64,000 nt of DNA from Utricularia gibba (Eukaryota; Streptophyta; Magnoliopsida; Lamiales; Lentibulariaceae): NCBI GenBank assembly GCA_002189035.1, contig NEEC01000019.1, positions 1,736,001-1,800,000 on the forward strand, read 5' to 3'. The notes beneath the pieces were generated by a model that saw only the letters and a program-made list of their open reading frames with translations, was not told where the DNA came from and ran no database searches. Positions 45,701 to 58,405 of this stretch are shown here, one piece after another (within the stretch, counting starts at the first letter, position 1; each line of letters opens with the position of its first letter). Both the position numbers and the translations under genes were made by a program.

Positions 45701-46141
45701 CGTCCCCTCTCTCGTCCTTCATCACATTGCCGTCACAGGCCGTCATTGCGCAGGAGGCACCTTTGGACCCCGCCATCTGGGGATGCCGAACCTCGGAGTC
45801 AATCACCTTGTCCATGAGATGAGCTCGTGTCACGCTGTTGAATCCCCCGTGAAAAGGGAGTTCGACACGTACTGCTCCTCCGCCTTGGTGGCGACGGAGG
45901 AATCCATCGGCTGGTTGTCCGGCGTGGGCGGAATGTGAACGGTGTAGTTCATGTAATCCCCGGAGAACTCTCCGGACATGTCCAGATCTTCCTGAGACAA
46001 GCTCACGTACCTCCCGCTGGAGGTCCTGCGAGCGAATTTCACCGTTTGGGCGTTGGATCCACGGTTGCCCCCTTGGGAGCTCTCCGTGGAGGAGCCACGT
46101 AATGATTTCTTGGGAGGCGGTTGGCTTGTTGCAGTCGCCAT
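42704..46141 (-). CDS. CSLD: Cellulose synthase-like D glycosyltransferase (CSLD), frameshifted near the N-terminus
   Basis: A GT2 membrane enzyme that makes beta-1,4-glucan or mannan-type wall polymers in tip-growing cells and at the cell plate. Two coding exons, 46141-44478 and 44410-42704, about 1,123 residues. The N-terminus has the CSLD motif [14 protein letters not shown], then a cysteine-rich zinc-finger-like region ([30 protein letters not shown]). The catalytic set is present: [40 protein letters not shown] and [14 protein letters not shown]. Two helices precede and six follow the catalytic loop. The sequence resembles CSLD2/3 and CSLD1/4 about equally by eye and is not CSLD5-like. 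One base is missing in the five-C run at 45844-45848 (sense GGGGG): as written, the frame ends at SLFTGDSTA; with one more G it reads [17 protein letters not shown]. Confidence 0.94.
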
Positions 46142-47187
46142 TGAAGATCAGATGAAGCTTTTGAACCCCTCGTAGTCAATGGCGATGAACAGCATTCTCC
46201 CGGGAAATGAGAAATAAATCCATGAAACTCGTCTCCATCATCAGAAATCGCCTGCGAAACTATTCTCAACCTTCCGGCGGGACCAAAACTCTTGAACTAA
46301 ATTATTCATCAACTGAAAAATCGATTTCTTTATCGATTTTTTCGCTCTTTCGATCCTTTTGCTTGTTTTTTTTTTCTATAAATAGGAATTTTTGTTTTAC
46401 TTTATATTTTCAGAGAGAATAATTATTTACCATTATTAAAAAATAATATTTTACAAATTAATTTAATCTATTATATATTTTGATTACTCATATTCAAATC
46501 CATTAATAGTTTATAAATTATATGTTAAATAAATTATTTATGACTATATGTGGTTATTTGCAAAAAAAAAAAAAGTGATGGGTTATTTGCAAATTTCTAA
46601 TTCATCAGACAATTATTATTTACAAAAATGGTCACTATGATATTATCTCACATATTTAATAAAAAAAATACACAAAACAATTATTTTTTTCACACAATAT
46701 TTGGCATATGACCCATGAATCATACACAACAAAAACGTCCCGGTCGCAGTGATGAAGGAAGAGAAGAAATGGTAACCACACAACTTGGTGAAAACTAAGC
46801 GTGTTTCCCATGTATGACTTGGAACGGTCGATATCTACTTTTTTGTTTGAATTTCAAAATTCGAAGACTAAAATGCCTACAAACGAAATAAATTATTATT
46901 TTATAATATAGTATCTAATTACGTAAGTCGATAATAAAAATTTGGGTATTATTATTTATTATATATTTTGACTAATTGACTTTGTAATTTGTTTATATTT
47001 TTAATAAAAAATGGAAAATGTATAATCGGTGGAGCTAATCTGGACGCTAACTCATATATTTGGGTGGCCGGAACGGCGAGGGTTCGCTTTCACGTTTCAA
47101 TATTCGAATCCGCGTTCCCGGTGCTTCTCCCCGTCTCGATTGTTTGTCGGTGTCCTCTTTCGTCTCACCGTTGAACAGATTCCGGAA
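46142..47187. other. Intergenic between CSLD and the RING gene
   Basis: The left part is the CSLD 5' leader; 46,400-47,000 is AT-rich with no gene; 47,040-47,187 is the likely 5' leader of the RING gene. Confidence 0.55.
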
Positions 47188-49016
47188 ATGGATAACCTTA
47201 ACCCCAACGCCGACAATGCCCCTGAACAAAACCCTACCGATAGCCAACCCCATGAAAACGCCGACGCCGAGGCGAATCGCGCCCAGCGGAGGACGCCTTT
47301 TACGGACCTCAGTCAAGTGGAAGCCGATCTTGTCCTTGCCCGAACTCTCCAGGAGCAGGTTCCCGGAAGTTTTGATTGTTTTGTTTTTTGCACTTTATGT
47401 TAACTGGCCATTCGCGATTTTAACTTGTGATGATTGGGCTCCTTGTTGTACCCTTGATTGTGTCAATATGCTTTCTTTTTTTTGTGTGTTTTAGGTTCGT
47501 TAACAGCTTATGGCCCCTTGTTGAAAATATGCATAATTTTTGTAGTTTGATGTTGTTCAGGTGTAGTTGTTGTTTTGTAAAGGTATCCTATTTTTGATTC
47601 GATGATTTTTACTAGCATGAGAACAATACGAAGCTCCTTACTTTTTCAATTGCAACCATAACATTGCTCTCCTCTCATGGAATATTGGGTGTTGTGTATC
47701 TCTTTCTCTTTCTCGAGCAGGAAAGGGCTTATATGATGCTTACGATGGATGCCAGGGAGAGCAGCGATTATGGGAGTTGGGATGCTGACACTCATGAGCT
47801 TGAATATGAGATTGATGGTAATGATTACGATGATGCTAGTGAAGAAAATTACGATGGCTCAGATGTGGAGTTGGATGATGGGGATGAAGATGCATTTGAT
47901 GTCAATGCTCATGCACAAGAGGTTGAAGAGGAAAACCACAGCGGTGATTTGGATCCTTCTGCTTACTCTAGTGATGAGGCCTATGCAAGAGCCTTGCAGG
48001 ATGCTGAAGATCGGGAGATGGCAGCTAGGTTGCTAGCTATGGCTGGGCTAAATGAAAATATGAGTTAGTCACTTTTGTTTCTTTTTATTTTCTTTTAATT
48101 TGATCCCACCCTGGTGTCTCAAAACCATTAGATGATTGACATTCACTTAATTTCTCTGTAGTGTTAGTTGGGGTTGATGAAGATGAGGAAGAGGAGGAAG
48201 AAGATGATGAAGATGAGCATGGTGGTGATTCTCAGGTAAGATCATGAAGCTGTTTGTTTCTGTTCCTTATTTTCCAAAAGCCATATTTTTATGCAAAAAT
48301 AATAATAATAAAAAATAAAAAATTCCCATGTGTTGTACTTATTTTCTGGTGAACATGTGTAACTTCAGGATGCCTGGGAGGATATTGATCCTGACCATCT
48401 ATCATATGAGGTAACTATCATGGAATCATAGTTGTATGTATTTTTTCGCGCCTTTTGATTTTAATTCCTGTTCCTATATTTTGTAGGAGTTGCTTGCCCT
48501 TGGTGATGTTGTTGGCACTGAAGGTAGAGGCTTATCTTCAGATGCAATTGCTTCATTGCCTTCTATCAAATATAAGTCAGAAGGCACTGATGAAGGAGGC
48601 TGCGAATCGTAAGTTTTTGGAAATAATAGTCTTTTTAATTTGTGGGGTAACACTAACAAAGCCAATTGTTGTGTGCCAGCTGTGTTATATGTAGGCTTGA
48701 ATATGAAGATGGTGACACGTTGACTGCTTTGTCTTGCAAACATTTATACCATCCGGAATGTATAAATAACTGGTTGAAGATAAACAAGGTACACAGATTG
48801 CTGACAAGCAATGTATATATAACGTGAGATTGTTCTACAACAATGCGCAATTTGAATGTAGAGATCAATATGCCATTGTCTGCATGGTGCTTCCCATTCG
48901 AATTTTCACACTGCCTTGACATTCACTTCCCAATGGTCGTGATAATGCTTCCTTGATTGTTTGTGTAGGTTTGTCCTGTGTGCAGCACTGAAGTTTCTGC
49001 CTCTGGAAGGACTTAA
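47188..49016 (+). CDS. RING-H2 E3 ubiquitin ligase, BIG BROTHER-like, 302 aa
   Basis: Seven coding exons: 47188-47358, 47721-48063, 48162-48235, 48369-48410, 48487-48608, 48680-48788 and 48969-49016, all with GT-AG junctions and matching phases. The product has a Pro/Asn-rich start (MDNLNPNADNAPEQNP), a long acidic middle (DDGDED, EDEEEEEEDDEDEHGG), the family block WEDIDPDHLSYEELLALGDV followed by GLSSDAIASLPSIKYK, and a RING-H2 finger CVICRLEYEDGD, CKHLYHPECINNWL, CPVC with C3H2C3 spacing. This arrangement matches BIG BROTHER-related plant ligases such as At3g19910. They transfer ubiquitin from an E2 to substrates; BIG BROTHER limits organ size, but a target for this protein cannot be inferred. 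Confidence 0.94.
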
Positions 49017-49774
49017 TGCGGTTACAGGTACGGTACACCTTCCTGCTCTGTTCTCCGCCGAGGACCTTATTCTTGAGCTGAAGGTTGTAATCTCTGATTC
49101 ATTGCATAGGATCTCAGGCTACTAGTTGTACGATTCTCATGAATAATTACACCAAGGCTTTTATTTACTTCTATTTGTTTGATACAATGTGAAATAATCC
49201 CCTGTTCATAATTGTAAGTGTTGGTCTGCCGGCATGGCAAATCACATGAAAACATGATTCTATTAATTCTTTTTTTGAAGAAACGATCAAAGAAGTATCT
49301 TTTACTTGTAATTCTATTTAAAAAGTAATAATTTACATGTAGTGTAAATAAAATATGTAAGAAAAATATGAGATTAGTGTCATTTGTTAATAATATAATG
49401 AAATATTTCAAGCAACTGTTATTTTTTATTTAATAATGCAACTTAGAAAATAATTTGGCTATTAACTTCGCATTTAATTATTAAAAGGATATTATTATTA
49501 TATTATAATAAACTATGTTCAAGTACTTTATACTTAAAAGAGAATAAAAAATAATGAAACAAAAATTTAAATTAAAAGTATTAAAAAAATAAATGAATTA
49601 TAAAATATGAAAAAAAGAAAACATTGTAATTACATTAATGACTATAAAAAACAGATGAATTTGGCGAAAAAAAGCAATTGATTTATTAATTTTGGAGTTA
49701 CGTCTAAAATTCTGTAGATTTATGCGGTCCTAAACTGGAAGCGTGTACTTCTCCCTCAACTGTGGTTGCCGGCG
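49017..49774. other. Intergenic, AT-rich
   Basis: RING gene 3' UTR followed by AT-rich DNA. No gene seen. Confidence 0.6.
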
Positions 49775-50907
49775 ATGACGAGCATCCTCGCTGGTCATAC
49801 TCCGACGCGCCTCCGCGAGCACTTCGACGTGCCCACCACCATCAAATCGCCATTTGAGAATCGAATTCTCTGTTTTGTGCATCACGAGGTTTGTTCTTCC
49901 ATCCGTTCCCCAGTGCCCCCTTTCCGAAACCGCCCCTGCCGCAGACCAGTTTTTGCCTCGAACTCAGAAAACTCAGGTGAAGGAGATGCTAATATTGAAG
50001 ACGATTTGAACCGTATAGATCCTGTAAGTTGTATTTTTCGAAATACATATGATTCTATTCATTCTAAGTCCTAGTTTTTTCGAACAGGTTAGCAGCGACA
50101 AATTGAGGGAAAATCTCGAGAAAATGGTTGGCGGTGATGACTCCAGTTTTAGCGGAATTGATCTAGCGACCCTTATCCGGAACAAGTATGGAAGATCTTA
50201 CGATGTTCAATTGATAAAGAAGGTGAATAACAATGTGAATCTGATGAAGGGACTACCCAACTCCGTTGCTGTTTACTGCTTTTTCACATCCACTTTTATG
50301 CAGGAGTTCATGGGTCGCAATCTTCTTGCTATGAATGTTATGTGGAAATACAGGGAGCAGGTTAGCTGAAACTTTACTTAAAAACAACTGCTGCATGCTC
50401 CTTATCTTTACACCCAATGAATCGTGTTAAGTGTTGGAAAAAGATATTGGCGTTACCCAACTGCTGTGAGTGCGGTTCATTTCTGCGGTGAACTGATCCT
50501 GCACTTACGCCCCATCGGGATCTTGAAATTTTATGATAAGGTGCTTATAAACCTATAAAAAAGTAGGAATGAATAGTTTACTTACATCAATGGATTGGTG
50601 TTCTCAGAGATCATTTCCACTTAGTGAAGAAGAGTATATTTTGAGACTGGACGATGTGGCTAATATGTTAAAATGCTGGGGAGCTGTGTCACATGTAAGA
50701 AACAGCCTTGAGAAGGTGAAAGAACGTCCTCGGATTGGAAAGGTAGATAGCTGATGGCACCCAGCTCTCTTGGTCCTCTTCTTGGTTTTTACTTACTGAA
50801 AATTCCTTTTAAACTGTCTATCTTTTGTGCTGGTGGTGCAGGCGGTGAGCATTTTTATTGATATGGATGAAACCGGGGGACGTGCCAATGAGTGGATATA
50901 CAAGTAG
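49775..50907 (+). CDS. Plastid-type DUF3067 protein, 213 aa
   Basis: Five exons: 49775-50023, 50088-50222, 50304-50360, 50608-50742 and 50842-50907. The ATG at 49775 (MTSILAGHTPTRLREHF) begins a Ser/Arg/Pro-rich region of about 70 residues that looks like a chloroplast transit peptide. The conserved part then reads DLATLIRNKYGRSYDVQLIK, NVMWKYREQRSFPLSEEEYI, DVANMLKCWGAVSHV and RPRIGKAVSIFIDM, with a short C-terminal ANEWIYK. This is the cyanobacterial/plastid DUF3067 family as I know it, which points to a cyanobacterial origin and a role in the plastid. The biochemical function is not established to my knowledge. Confidence 0.88.
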
Positions 50908-51668
50908 CCTAAGGCTGCTGTTAGAATGGAAAGTCTTTGTTGATTGTGTTGTAGATATCTCTGATCTTGGACCAGTCTGGAAATGAAGTTTATGTGTATA
51001 AGTTGCAATCAAACTGGCCGCAAGTTTTGCAATGAAGGTGAGTACCACCACCCATCATGGTTCTCTTTCCGACACCCCAATGATTCCCTTCGCCAATTTC
51101 GGTTTGATTCCACGTCTTCCTCATCTTAAAGTTCATTCTGTTAGTTCTCTGATTTAATTGCAACTTTGGATCGAATACATGTTTGAAATGAATATATGTG
51201 TGAACTCTCCCCGCCTACTGTTGAAGTTCTACGCATCCTAATTCTACAGCACGGCTAATGCAGTAAGATATTTGGATGCTGAACAGAATCTCACGTTTCG
51301 TACTGTAGCTAAGTGCCTGCTTAACTTTTACTCTTTTATTTCGAGGGAAGTGCCTGCAAGCTTTTCTAATCCCATTCACTGAACACAATCAACCGCTCTT
51401 TTTGGTTTGATTCTTTTTAATTTTGCACGTGTTGATTAAGGGGATAATGTGTCCCCCATGAATGGAAAGATGCCATTTCGCCATAGATTTGGATGCCAAT
51501 GTCCCTAAGCCAATCACGTCCGTTACAGAAGACTTGGATGCTCATTGCAACTTGGGAGACAAGCAACTGTTCATACATTCCGCGTTCCTATTCCCCTTTT
51601 TGTTTCCTGCATCATCTCCTTCTCTATATAAAGTATCAGACTGTAACACCTTCATCTCAAAGCAAAGG
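50908..51668. other. Spacer between the DUF3067 and WAT1 genes
   Basis: DUF3067 3' UTR and the promoter/5' leader of the transporter. A short frame in front of the transporter ATG begins with GTG or an out-of-context ATG at 51462 and is not part of the product. Confidence 0.5.
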
Positions 51669-53198
51669 ATGAACAATACCCTCGTGGGATTGTACCCTGT
51701 TATCCTAATGATAGTTATTGATATAGCTTTTGCTGTTAGTAACATACTTGTGAAGGAAATTGTTGGTGAAGGATTCGATCACTTGGTGTTTGTAACATAC
51801 CGGCAAATTGTTGCTGTGCTGTTTCTAGCCCCGATTGCCTTCTTCCTCGAGAGGTTAGACAGTTTACCTGCTACTGCTTCATTGCACTTGCTTATCAGTA
51901 GTTTGTAACTTCAACTTGTTCTTCGTATTGCTAACTGCTTACTGCTTGTTTGTCTCTGACTTGCGCTGCTTTGCAGGAAGACTCAGCCCAGACTCACTTT
52001 CAGAATCATGTCTCAACTCTTCCTCAGTGCGTTGTTGGGGTCAGTTCACGATCCCAGTTGATGAAAAACATAGCTGGTCTCCGGAATGATAACTCTTTGA
52101 TCCTTCTCCAGGGCAACTGTACCCCAATATCTCTTCCTTCTGGGGATAGAAAACACATCTGCAACATTTGCTTGCGCTTTCCTGAACATGGTGCCCGTTT
52201 TCACGTTCATAATGGCTTCACTCCTGGGGTAAGTAACAGTTGGATTGTTTTTCTCCGGTTTCATCTTCTCCACTGCATAATATGTGCCTCACAAGAACAA
52301 ATCCTTCGGTGTGTTCAGGCAAGAAGAGGTGAAGCTGAGGGAGAAGAGCGGAATCATGAAGCTTGTGGGCGCATTAGTGTGCATCGGTGGTGTAATTCTA
52401 TTAACTTGCTTCAAGGGAACACCGCTGATTCACTTCTCAAGAGAACAACCTGTAGATTCCAATCCCAACTCAAAGAAATGGGCGTTCGGTTCAATGGCGT
52501 TGCTAGCAGGGACGCTGTGCTGGTCCTCCTGGTTCCTTCTGCAAGCAAGATTAGGGAAGACATATCCCTTCCAATACTCGAGCACGGCCTTTATGTCGCT
52601 GTTCAGCGCTCTACAGTCAGCCGTAGTCTGCTTATCCATAGACAAAGATGCCTCCATCTGGTTCTTGAAAAGAAACTCCGACATACTCATCATTCTCTTC
52701 ACTGTAAGAAGACCAGCCAACTGTTCTCTAACATGACCCAGCTTTCATTCCTTTTCTCTGTTACTGACACACGGAAGAGCCTGCCTTACAGGGAATCATA
52801 GCATCGGGATTGTGCTTCGCGGGGATGGCGTGGTGCGTCAAAACACGGGGCCCTGTTTTCACGGCGGCGTTCAGTCCACTGGTGCAAATCATGGCCGCTG
52901 CATATGAAGTCCCAGTGTTTAAAGAGCAGCTGCATCTGGGAAGGTCTGCTCTCCAACGTCGTTGCTCTCATCATTGAGCTGCATCCACTTGTTATCGAAT
53001 TCACCCGAATCTTGTTGCATGTTACACAGTGTAGTAGGATCGGGTGCCGTGGTTGCAGGACTGTACCTTCTCCTATGGGGAAAAGATGGCGACATGAAGA
53101 GGAATCAACAAATGATAAGCACAAGTGAAGAAGAGATCAAAGAAGAAGACAGAGAATCACAAATCATCAAGATCTGTTCTGAACAGAAAAACCCCTAA
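51669..53198 (+). CDS. WAT1-related EamA-type (UMAMIT) transporter, 356 aa
   Basis: A ten-helix transporter of the drug/metabolite superfamily. WAT1/UMAMIT members move auxin or amino acids across the tonoplast or plasma membrane. Six exons: 51669-51853, 51977-52039, 52112-52228, 52319-52703, 52792-52943 and 53030-53198. The short 72-bp second intron explains the apparent frame break after LFLSALLG. Key segments: MNNTLVGLYPVILMIVIDIA (helix 1), VFVTYRQIVAVLFLAPIAFF, ATVPQYLFLLGIENTSATFA, AFLNMVPVFTFIMASLLG (EamA core), GALVCIGGVILLTCFKGTPL, GLCFAGMAWCVKTRGPVF and LGSVVGSGAVVAGLYLLLWG. The acidic/basic cytosolic tail ends EQKNP. In KTRGPVFTAAFSPLVQIMA the residues typical of the last repeat are kept. 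The substrate cannot be told. Confidence 0.93.
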
Positions 53199-53843
53199 CA
53201 ATCTCAGAATCCTCTGTAACTTGTGTGCATGTAACCTGAAGTCCTCAACAGGACGCCATTCAAACATCATTCTCATCGACATTGACCACAAAAGGCATCA
53301 ACAAAGACTCCTCCTTTGGATAACCATGATTATTCTTTTGAAAAAAAAAGCATTTTAATAATAAAAATAATTTATTTATTTTAAAAAGATCAAAAAGTTA
53401 AAAAATATTTTTTATTTTTTAGAATAGCCACATTCAAAAATTATATAAACACGAAATTAGATTAAGCATGGGATAAGAAAACAATTTTGCCCTTCCACAG
53501 AAACCCTAACCCCCAAAATATGAGCCCCGGCGGCGACGACGTGAAGAGAGAAAAGGCAAGGCAACAGTGTCGGAGAAGAGAAAATGAAGCTACCGAAGCA
53601 CAGTGAAACACCGACGCCTCCCATTGACTTCAAACCTCCGATGCCTCACAACACTGCTGCCTTCTCTCCCACTCGAGTTGTCTTTCGATGGCTGAGAGAA
53701 GAAGATACCTGAAATTCCGTTCCACGGCCACGTAGATCTGTTCGGGCATGTGCAATGTGTTCTGGTGCCACTTTGATAAGAGGCCGACACGAAGGATTTC
53801 TGTGGGTTCACTTTGTCCACTCGACGACGCTCGGAGCAAGAGG
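53199..53843. other. Spacer between the WAT1 gene and the MULE
   Basis: WAT1 3' UTR, then AT-rich DNA. 53,500-53,850 is GC-richer with open frames on both strands (for example MSPGGDDVKREKARQQC, 28 codons at 53520). It may be part of a transcript cut by the transposon, but I do not recognise a gene. Confidence 0.4.
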
Positions 53844-54718
53844 GCATTCGATGGGGAAATTTTGTAAAATACCCTTGTCAGATAAATTTTGTTACCCATA
53901 TACCCTTCCCTCGTTAATGCATTTGTTATTTACCCTTTTTATCATTTTTTATTGGCAATTTACCTTAGTTAGTGTATTTCTTTGTGTTTTACCCTTTTTT
54001 ACATTTTTATTAACAATTTACCTTCAACTTTCATTTATTTTGGCCATTTACCTTTTTATACATTTTTTTAGTAATTTACCTTAAGTATTCATTTTTATTG
54101 ATAATTTAGTTTATTAGCCATTTATTATATTCGTTCAAAAGTAATTGACATAAATAATAAATAACATATATAGTATTGTTAATCAAATAAAGATTAAATA
54201 TTATATTATATTTAATTATATATATATATATATATTAAAATAATCAAAATAATTATAGTTATTGTGTTTGAATAATTATTATCAAGTTCAAAATATAGAT
54301 TAAATAAAAATTAAAAATATTATAGTTATTTAATTATATCGATTAAAATAATCAAAATAAAATATTATGTTTGAATGGTTATTATCAAGTTCAAAAATGT
54401 AAAAATGCATAAATAAATAATTTATCAACATCATTTCTTCTTGTCGTTCCTTGATAGTCCAAAATGCTGTCCCAAACATCCCAAATGAGATTTTTGTGAT
54501 GATCTCAATAATGAATCAGATGGGATGGTCATAGAAGTAAATGTGAGCGTTGATGGTTGAGGATGCCACAAAGAATTTCTAGCATCAGTATAGCGTGAGG
54601 TATCAGGTCTACTACTTTCTCCTTAATATGATGAATGTATGGATGCTTGTGATCCAACATGAGAATCATAGGGCAATAGCATCTGTTATCTCGTCTTTGG
54701 GGTAGCATACATGATACG

Positions 54719-56046
54719 TGTCGTTTCCACAACAAATTTTAATACTTTTAAAACTCGTAAAACATTAAAGCGTAGTACGGGTGTCGAACACAGGAAGTTG
54801 TTTTTGAGTGAAAGGTGAGGCACCCCGAATACAACTGTCACGATTTGTAAACGGTTTTGAAGTTAAAAGGTGCGAGAAACGTTGATGATGAAGCTTGAGT
54901 AAAGGAAAGAGAGAGGTTTTGAGCAAACAACTAAAATGAACGTAAACGATGAACCTTAAATAAAGTAAATGTTCCTGGGTTTGGAATCTTGTCCAGCTAT
55001 GTTCGTCGAGTCTTCACTCTTCTCTGGTTCTCTCGAGTACTCAGTTATAGAAGTAAAGAATTGTCTACCCTCCCTTACACTCTCTTGCAAGAAGGCATGA
55101 GAATAGCCCGGTGTTACTCCCCTTGGACGAACGTGAGAATAAGAGGTCCTGCCAACGTACCCTCACGGCCGAATTGTGCGCGTGTACCCAAGTGTTGCCA
55201 ATGACCCAATGAGTCTAGATACGAGGTCACTACCTGTCCATTGATCCTGAGGTACGGCCACAGACAAAACGTTGTCTTCCTCCTGCCAAAAGGACTCGAG
55301 TTGGTGCTTTCCACCTTGCTCCTCTCCAAAATCCGTGGATAGTGATCAGCTAACCATGAACCTTGAATAAGGGGACTGTTACAGAAAGACTGCAACATAG
55401 TCGCGCGAAGGCATACGAAACCCGTTCGGATTCAGAGAAAATGTGAAGATAAGCTAACGATACATAAATCTGGGGGTGTTCCAACCCAGAAACGTAAGTT
55501 TCTAGCCGCGAACGGCCATACAAACTAAAGGAAACGAAACAAGGTTCTAGAGAGAAGCTAGAGGAAAATTACTCTAGAGAGAGAAACAAAAGGGAAATTA
55601 AACTGAAAGTAAATTAAACTTGTCTGAACATAACTGAACTTCATTGAGAGTCTGAGCTTTCGTGTCCCTATGATTCTGTTGAACTTGGGATGACTTGCAA
55701 GCAACGTCTGACACTGGTACGCTAATGATGCCGCCTGTCAGAGACTCTCGTGTTCCGCACGTCAAGGCTCATGATTAGGTGTCTGCAGTCTTCCGGAAAT
55801 CAAGGTAATGTCAGCTCGGGAAGATCCAATTTGTCGCCATCTGATGCCCTCTTTTTCTCACTTATGTGCCTCTAAAAAAACTCAATTAAAACTATTAAAA
55901 TTAATAGATAAAATACAAGATTTAAGATAATTAACCTAAACTAGATAAGAACCTAAATCTCATATTATAGACTCTTAATTAGACAGTCCTAATCATAATT
56001 AAGCATAAAAACAATCTAAGAATTAGTAATAAAATGACACTTAACA
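54719..56046. mobile_element. Probable solo LTR nested in the MULE, about 1.33 kb
   Basis: Starts TGTCGTTTCC and ends CACTTAACA, the TG...CA termini of an LTR, and is flanked by ATACG (54714-54718) and ATACA (56047-56051), a 5-bp duplication with one mismatch. It differs in base composition from the surrounding MULE and has no long open frame. The CGGGTGTCGAACACAGG segment at about 54,780 is of the type found in plant LTR elements. No internal coding domain is present. Confidence 0.5.
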
Positions 56047-56075
56047 ATACACCTTGAAGGGCAAGGTGAATCACG

Positions 56076-58405
56076 TCAATGTATCGTCTCATGATAAGAT
56101 TGATCAGGAGGTTGAGAATTGAGATCCATAGCATCTGATTCATTTGTAACACCCTTATGGCGTCTCCCTGAATTCTGAAAGTCTGCAAGTCCCTTGTGCC
56201 TTGTCGAATTACTTCGGCCACGTTTTGTTTGCTTTCTTGATGGATCAACTTGAAATAAAAATGGTGCTGGTGCCCAATAACGTTCATCTCGTACCGGCTG
56301 AACTTGAGTATTATATGTATTCACCAAATATGAAACCTTATAATACTCGCTCGTCTGATCTCTTGGGTTTATCTGAAATTGATGACAAGCCTACATTATT
56401 GTAAGAGTGAATATCATTATCAATATATAGTTAATAAATCATTGAAATAAATTGGATATCCTACCTTTTGTGCATGAGCACATGGATATCTATCAAGTTG
56501 CCAAACTCCACAATCACATGTCTGCTCTCGAACGCATACCCTATTAGTTGTTGTACCATGAGGGCCTACTAATTTAACTTCTGCAACCATATTTCTTGTA
56601 TCATATATTGTGCACGTAAGCAAAGAAAGTTTTCTGCAGGCCTCCTCATACTTCTTAATAACTTGATCACTAAAGGGAATCCCTTTATTTTGTTTATGGA
56701 GTGCATCTACCCTATGCCGTTCAAAATATTGTCGAGCCTTCTCAAATATCACATAAATAAAGATATATACATATGATTATTGCAATATATAATAAATTAT
56801 ATTGATAATGAGATTACCTTAGCAATCCATGTAGGTGGAAGACGTCGACTCTCTCGAAGTACATTATTTAAGGACTCCGCATGATTAGTAGTCATTATTG
56901 TATGTCTGATCATCAAAAGATAAATTTAATATAATATATATAAATCAAATTATTTAAAATATAATATAAATATAAAATAAAAAGAAGTATCTATAGGTTC
57001 CATCATAAAGCATCGTCCATTCCTCGTATGGGATATTATTCATGTACTCTGCTGCTTTTGAGGATCTGCATGCCAACAAGTTCATTGCATGCGTGAAATC
57101 TATCACATTCTGAGCATATGCTACTTGCATAATCAATTGTGAAATTCCTTTGGATTTTGAGCCAATATGACTCATGCAATTCTTTCTTATGTGAAATACA
57201 CACCATCTATGTATTCCATGAGGAGGATTGAATCGTGGATAAGTTTCATAAGCAGAAACGAGTCTTGAACCATGATCACTTATCACACAAACTCCCTGTC
57301 TTCCACGGACTACATGTATATCCAACATTCGTAAAAACCATGCCCAATCAGATCCAAACTCCCACGGGACTATTGCATACGCGATAGGACATACACAGTT
57401 ATTAGCATCAACAACAACAACTACCAGGAGCTTATAATTATATCGTCCATAAAGATGAGAATCATCAATACATAAGACCGGACGACAATAATGAAAGGCA
57501 TTCACTGAAAATCCATAAGCCCAAAATACACGATGTAGTAAATTGATACCATCTTCACCCATAATAGACTTAAATTTCACAATAGTTCCAGGATTTTGTT
57601 TACGCACCTCCATAAGATATCGTGGGAGATCCGGAGTTGATGTTTCCCATGAACCATATTGTAATTCATATGCCCGCATTAAACAAGCCCATGGATGCCA
57701 ATATTTCACTTCATAATGGAATTTCTCATTAATGATCATCATAACTCCCTTAGCTTTCAATTGAGGGTGTAGTAGAGGAACTAAACGAGGAGCAATATAT
57801 TTAATGGACAAGTTGACATGTGTATTATTGCCCAATTCTGATGTGATATCACATGTATGAGGATGCACAAATTTAGTAATTTTCCACTTACCCGTCCGTT
57901 TCTGAATACCCGCACGTTTCTGAATACCTGCACACAAGTAGAATGGACAAATGATTTTTTCAGAGTGAGCTTGAGCACAATGTATCCTATATTGAGCATT
58001 ATCATTCTTTTTCACCTTAAATTCACTTTGAGCCACATAAATATGATATTTCACAACCGCATCATTTAAGTTTTGTCTATCTTTGAAATGCATACCTTCT
58101 CGTAACTCCATTCTTTCTTCATTGTAGTAATCTATTTCCATTGATGTATCAAAACTATCTACATAATAGAAGTCATCTTCATCATGATGAAAAGTATTTT
58201 GGTTGTTTGACTGTAAGGTTGAATTATATTGTTGATGTAAATTACTAGGAGATTCAAAATCTTGATCCTCAATAATATCTTCAGGACTAGGAATTTGCTC
58301 ATCAGTTGAATTCTCAGACAAATGATCAAAGTCAGCATATGAATATTCAGGAAATGTATGATCCTCTTCATCATCATATAAATAAGAGATTCTTTGAGAA
58401 TTCAT
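56076..58405 (-). pseudogene. MuDR-type MULE transposase, probably defective
   Basis: Catalyses cut-and-paste movement of Mutator elements. The first exon starts at the ATG at 58405 and encodes an acidic N-terminus, the MuDR DNA-binding region (LREGMHFKDRQNLNDAVVKY, then FKVKKNDNAQYRIHCAQAHS), and the MULE catalytic domain with CIDDSHLYGRYNYKLLV (first catalytic Asp) and VCVISDHGSRLVSAY (second Asp). Later segments are 56905-56818 (HTIMTTNHAESLNNVLRESR), 56740-56465 (SWIM zinc finger, CDCGVWQLDRYPCAHAQ) and 56390-56076 (CHQFQINPRDQTSEYY to a stop). After GGAACCTATAG the expected GT donor is AT (ATACTTC), although the acceptor at 56906-56907 is normal; without splicing the frame ends shortly after DGTYRYFF. 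A different donor cannot be ruled out. Confidence 0.85.

Noticed and set aside
51950-52801. A 283-codon plus-strand frame in the WAT1 region
   Set aside because: It mixes introns and off-frame exon sequence; the six-exon model gives all conserved EamA segments in one frame.
53590-53899. Coding frame broken by the MULE
   Set aside because: After joining the empty site the best frame stops within about 20 codons on the left side, so an interrupted protein gene is not supported.
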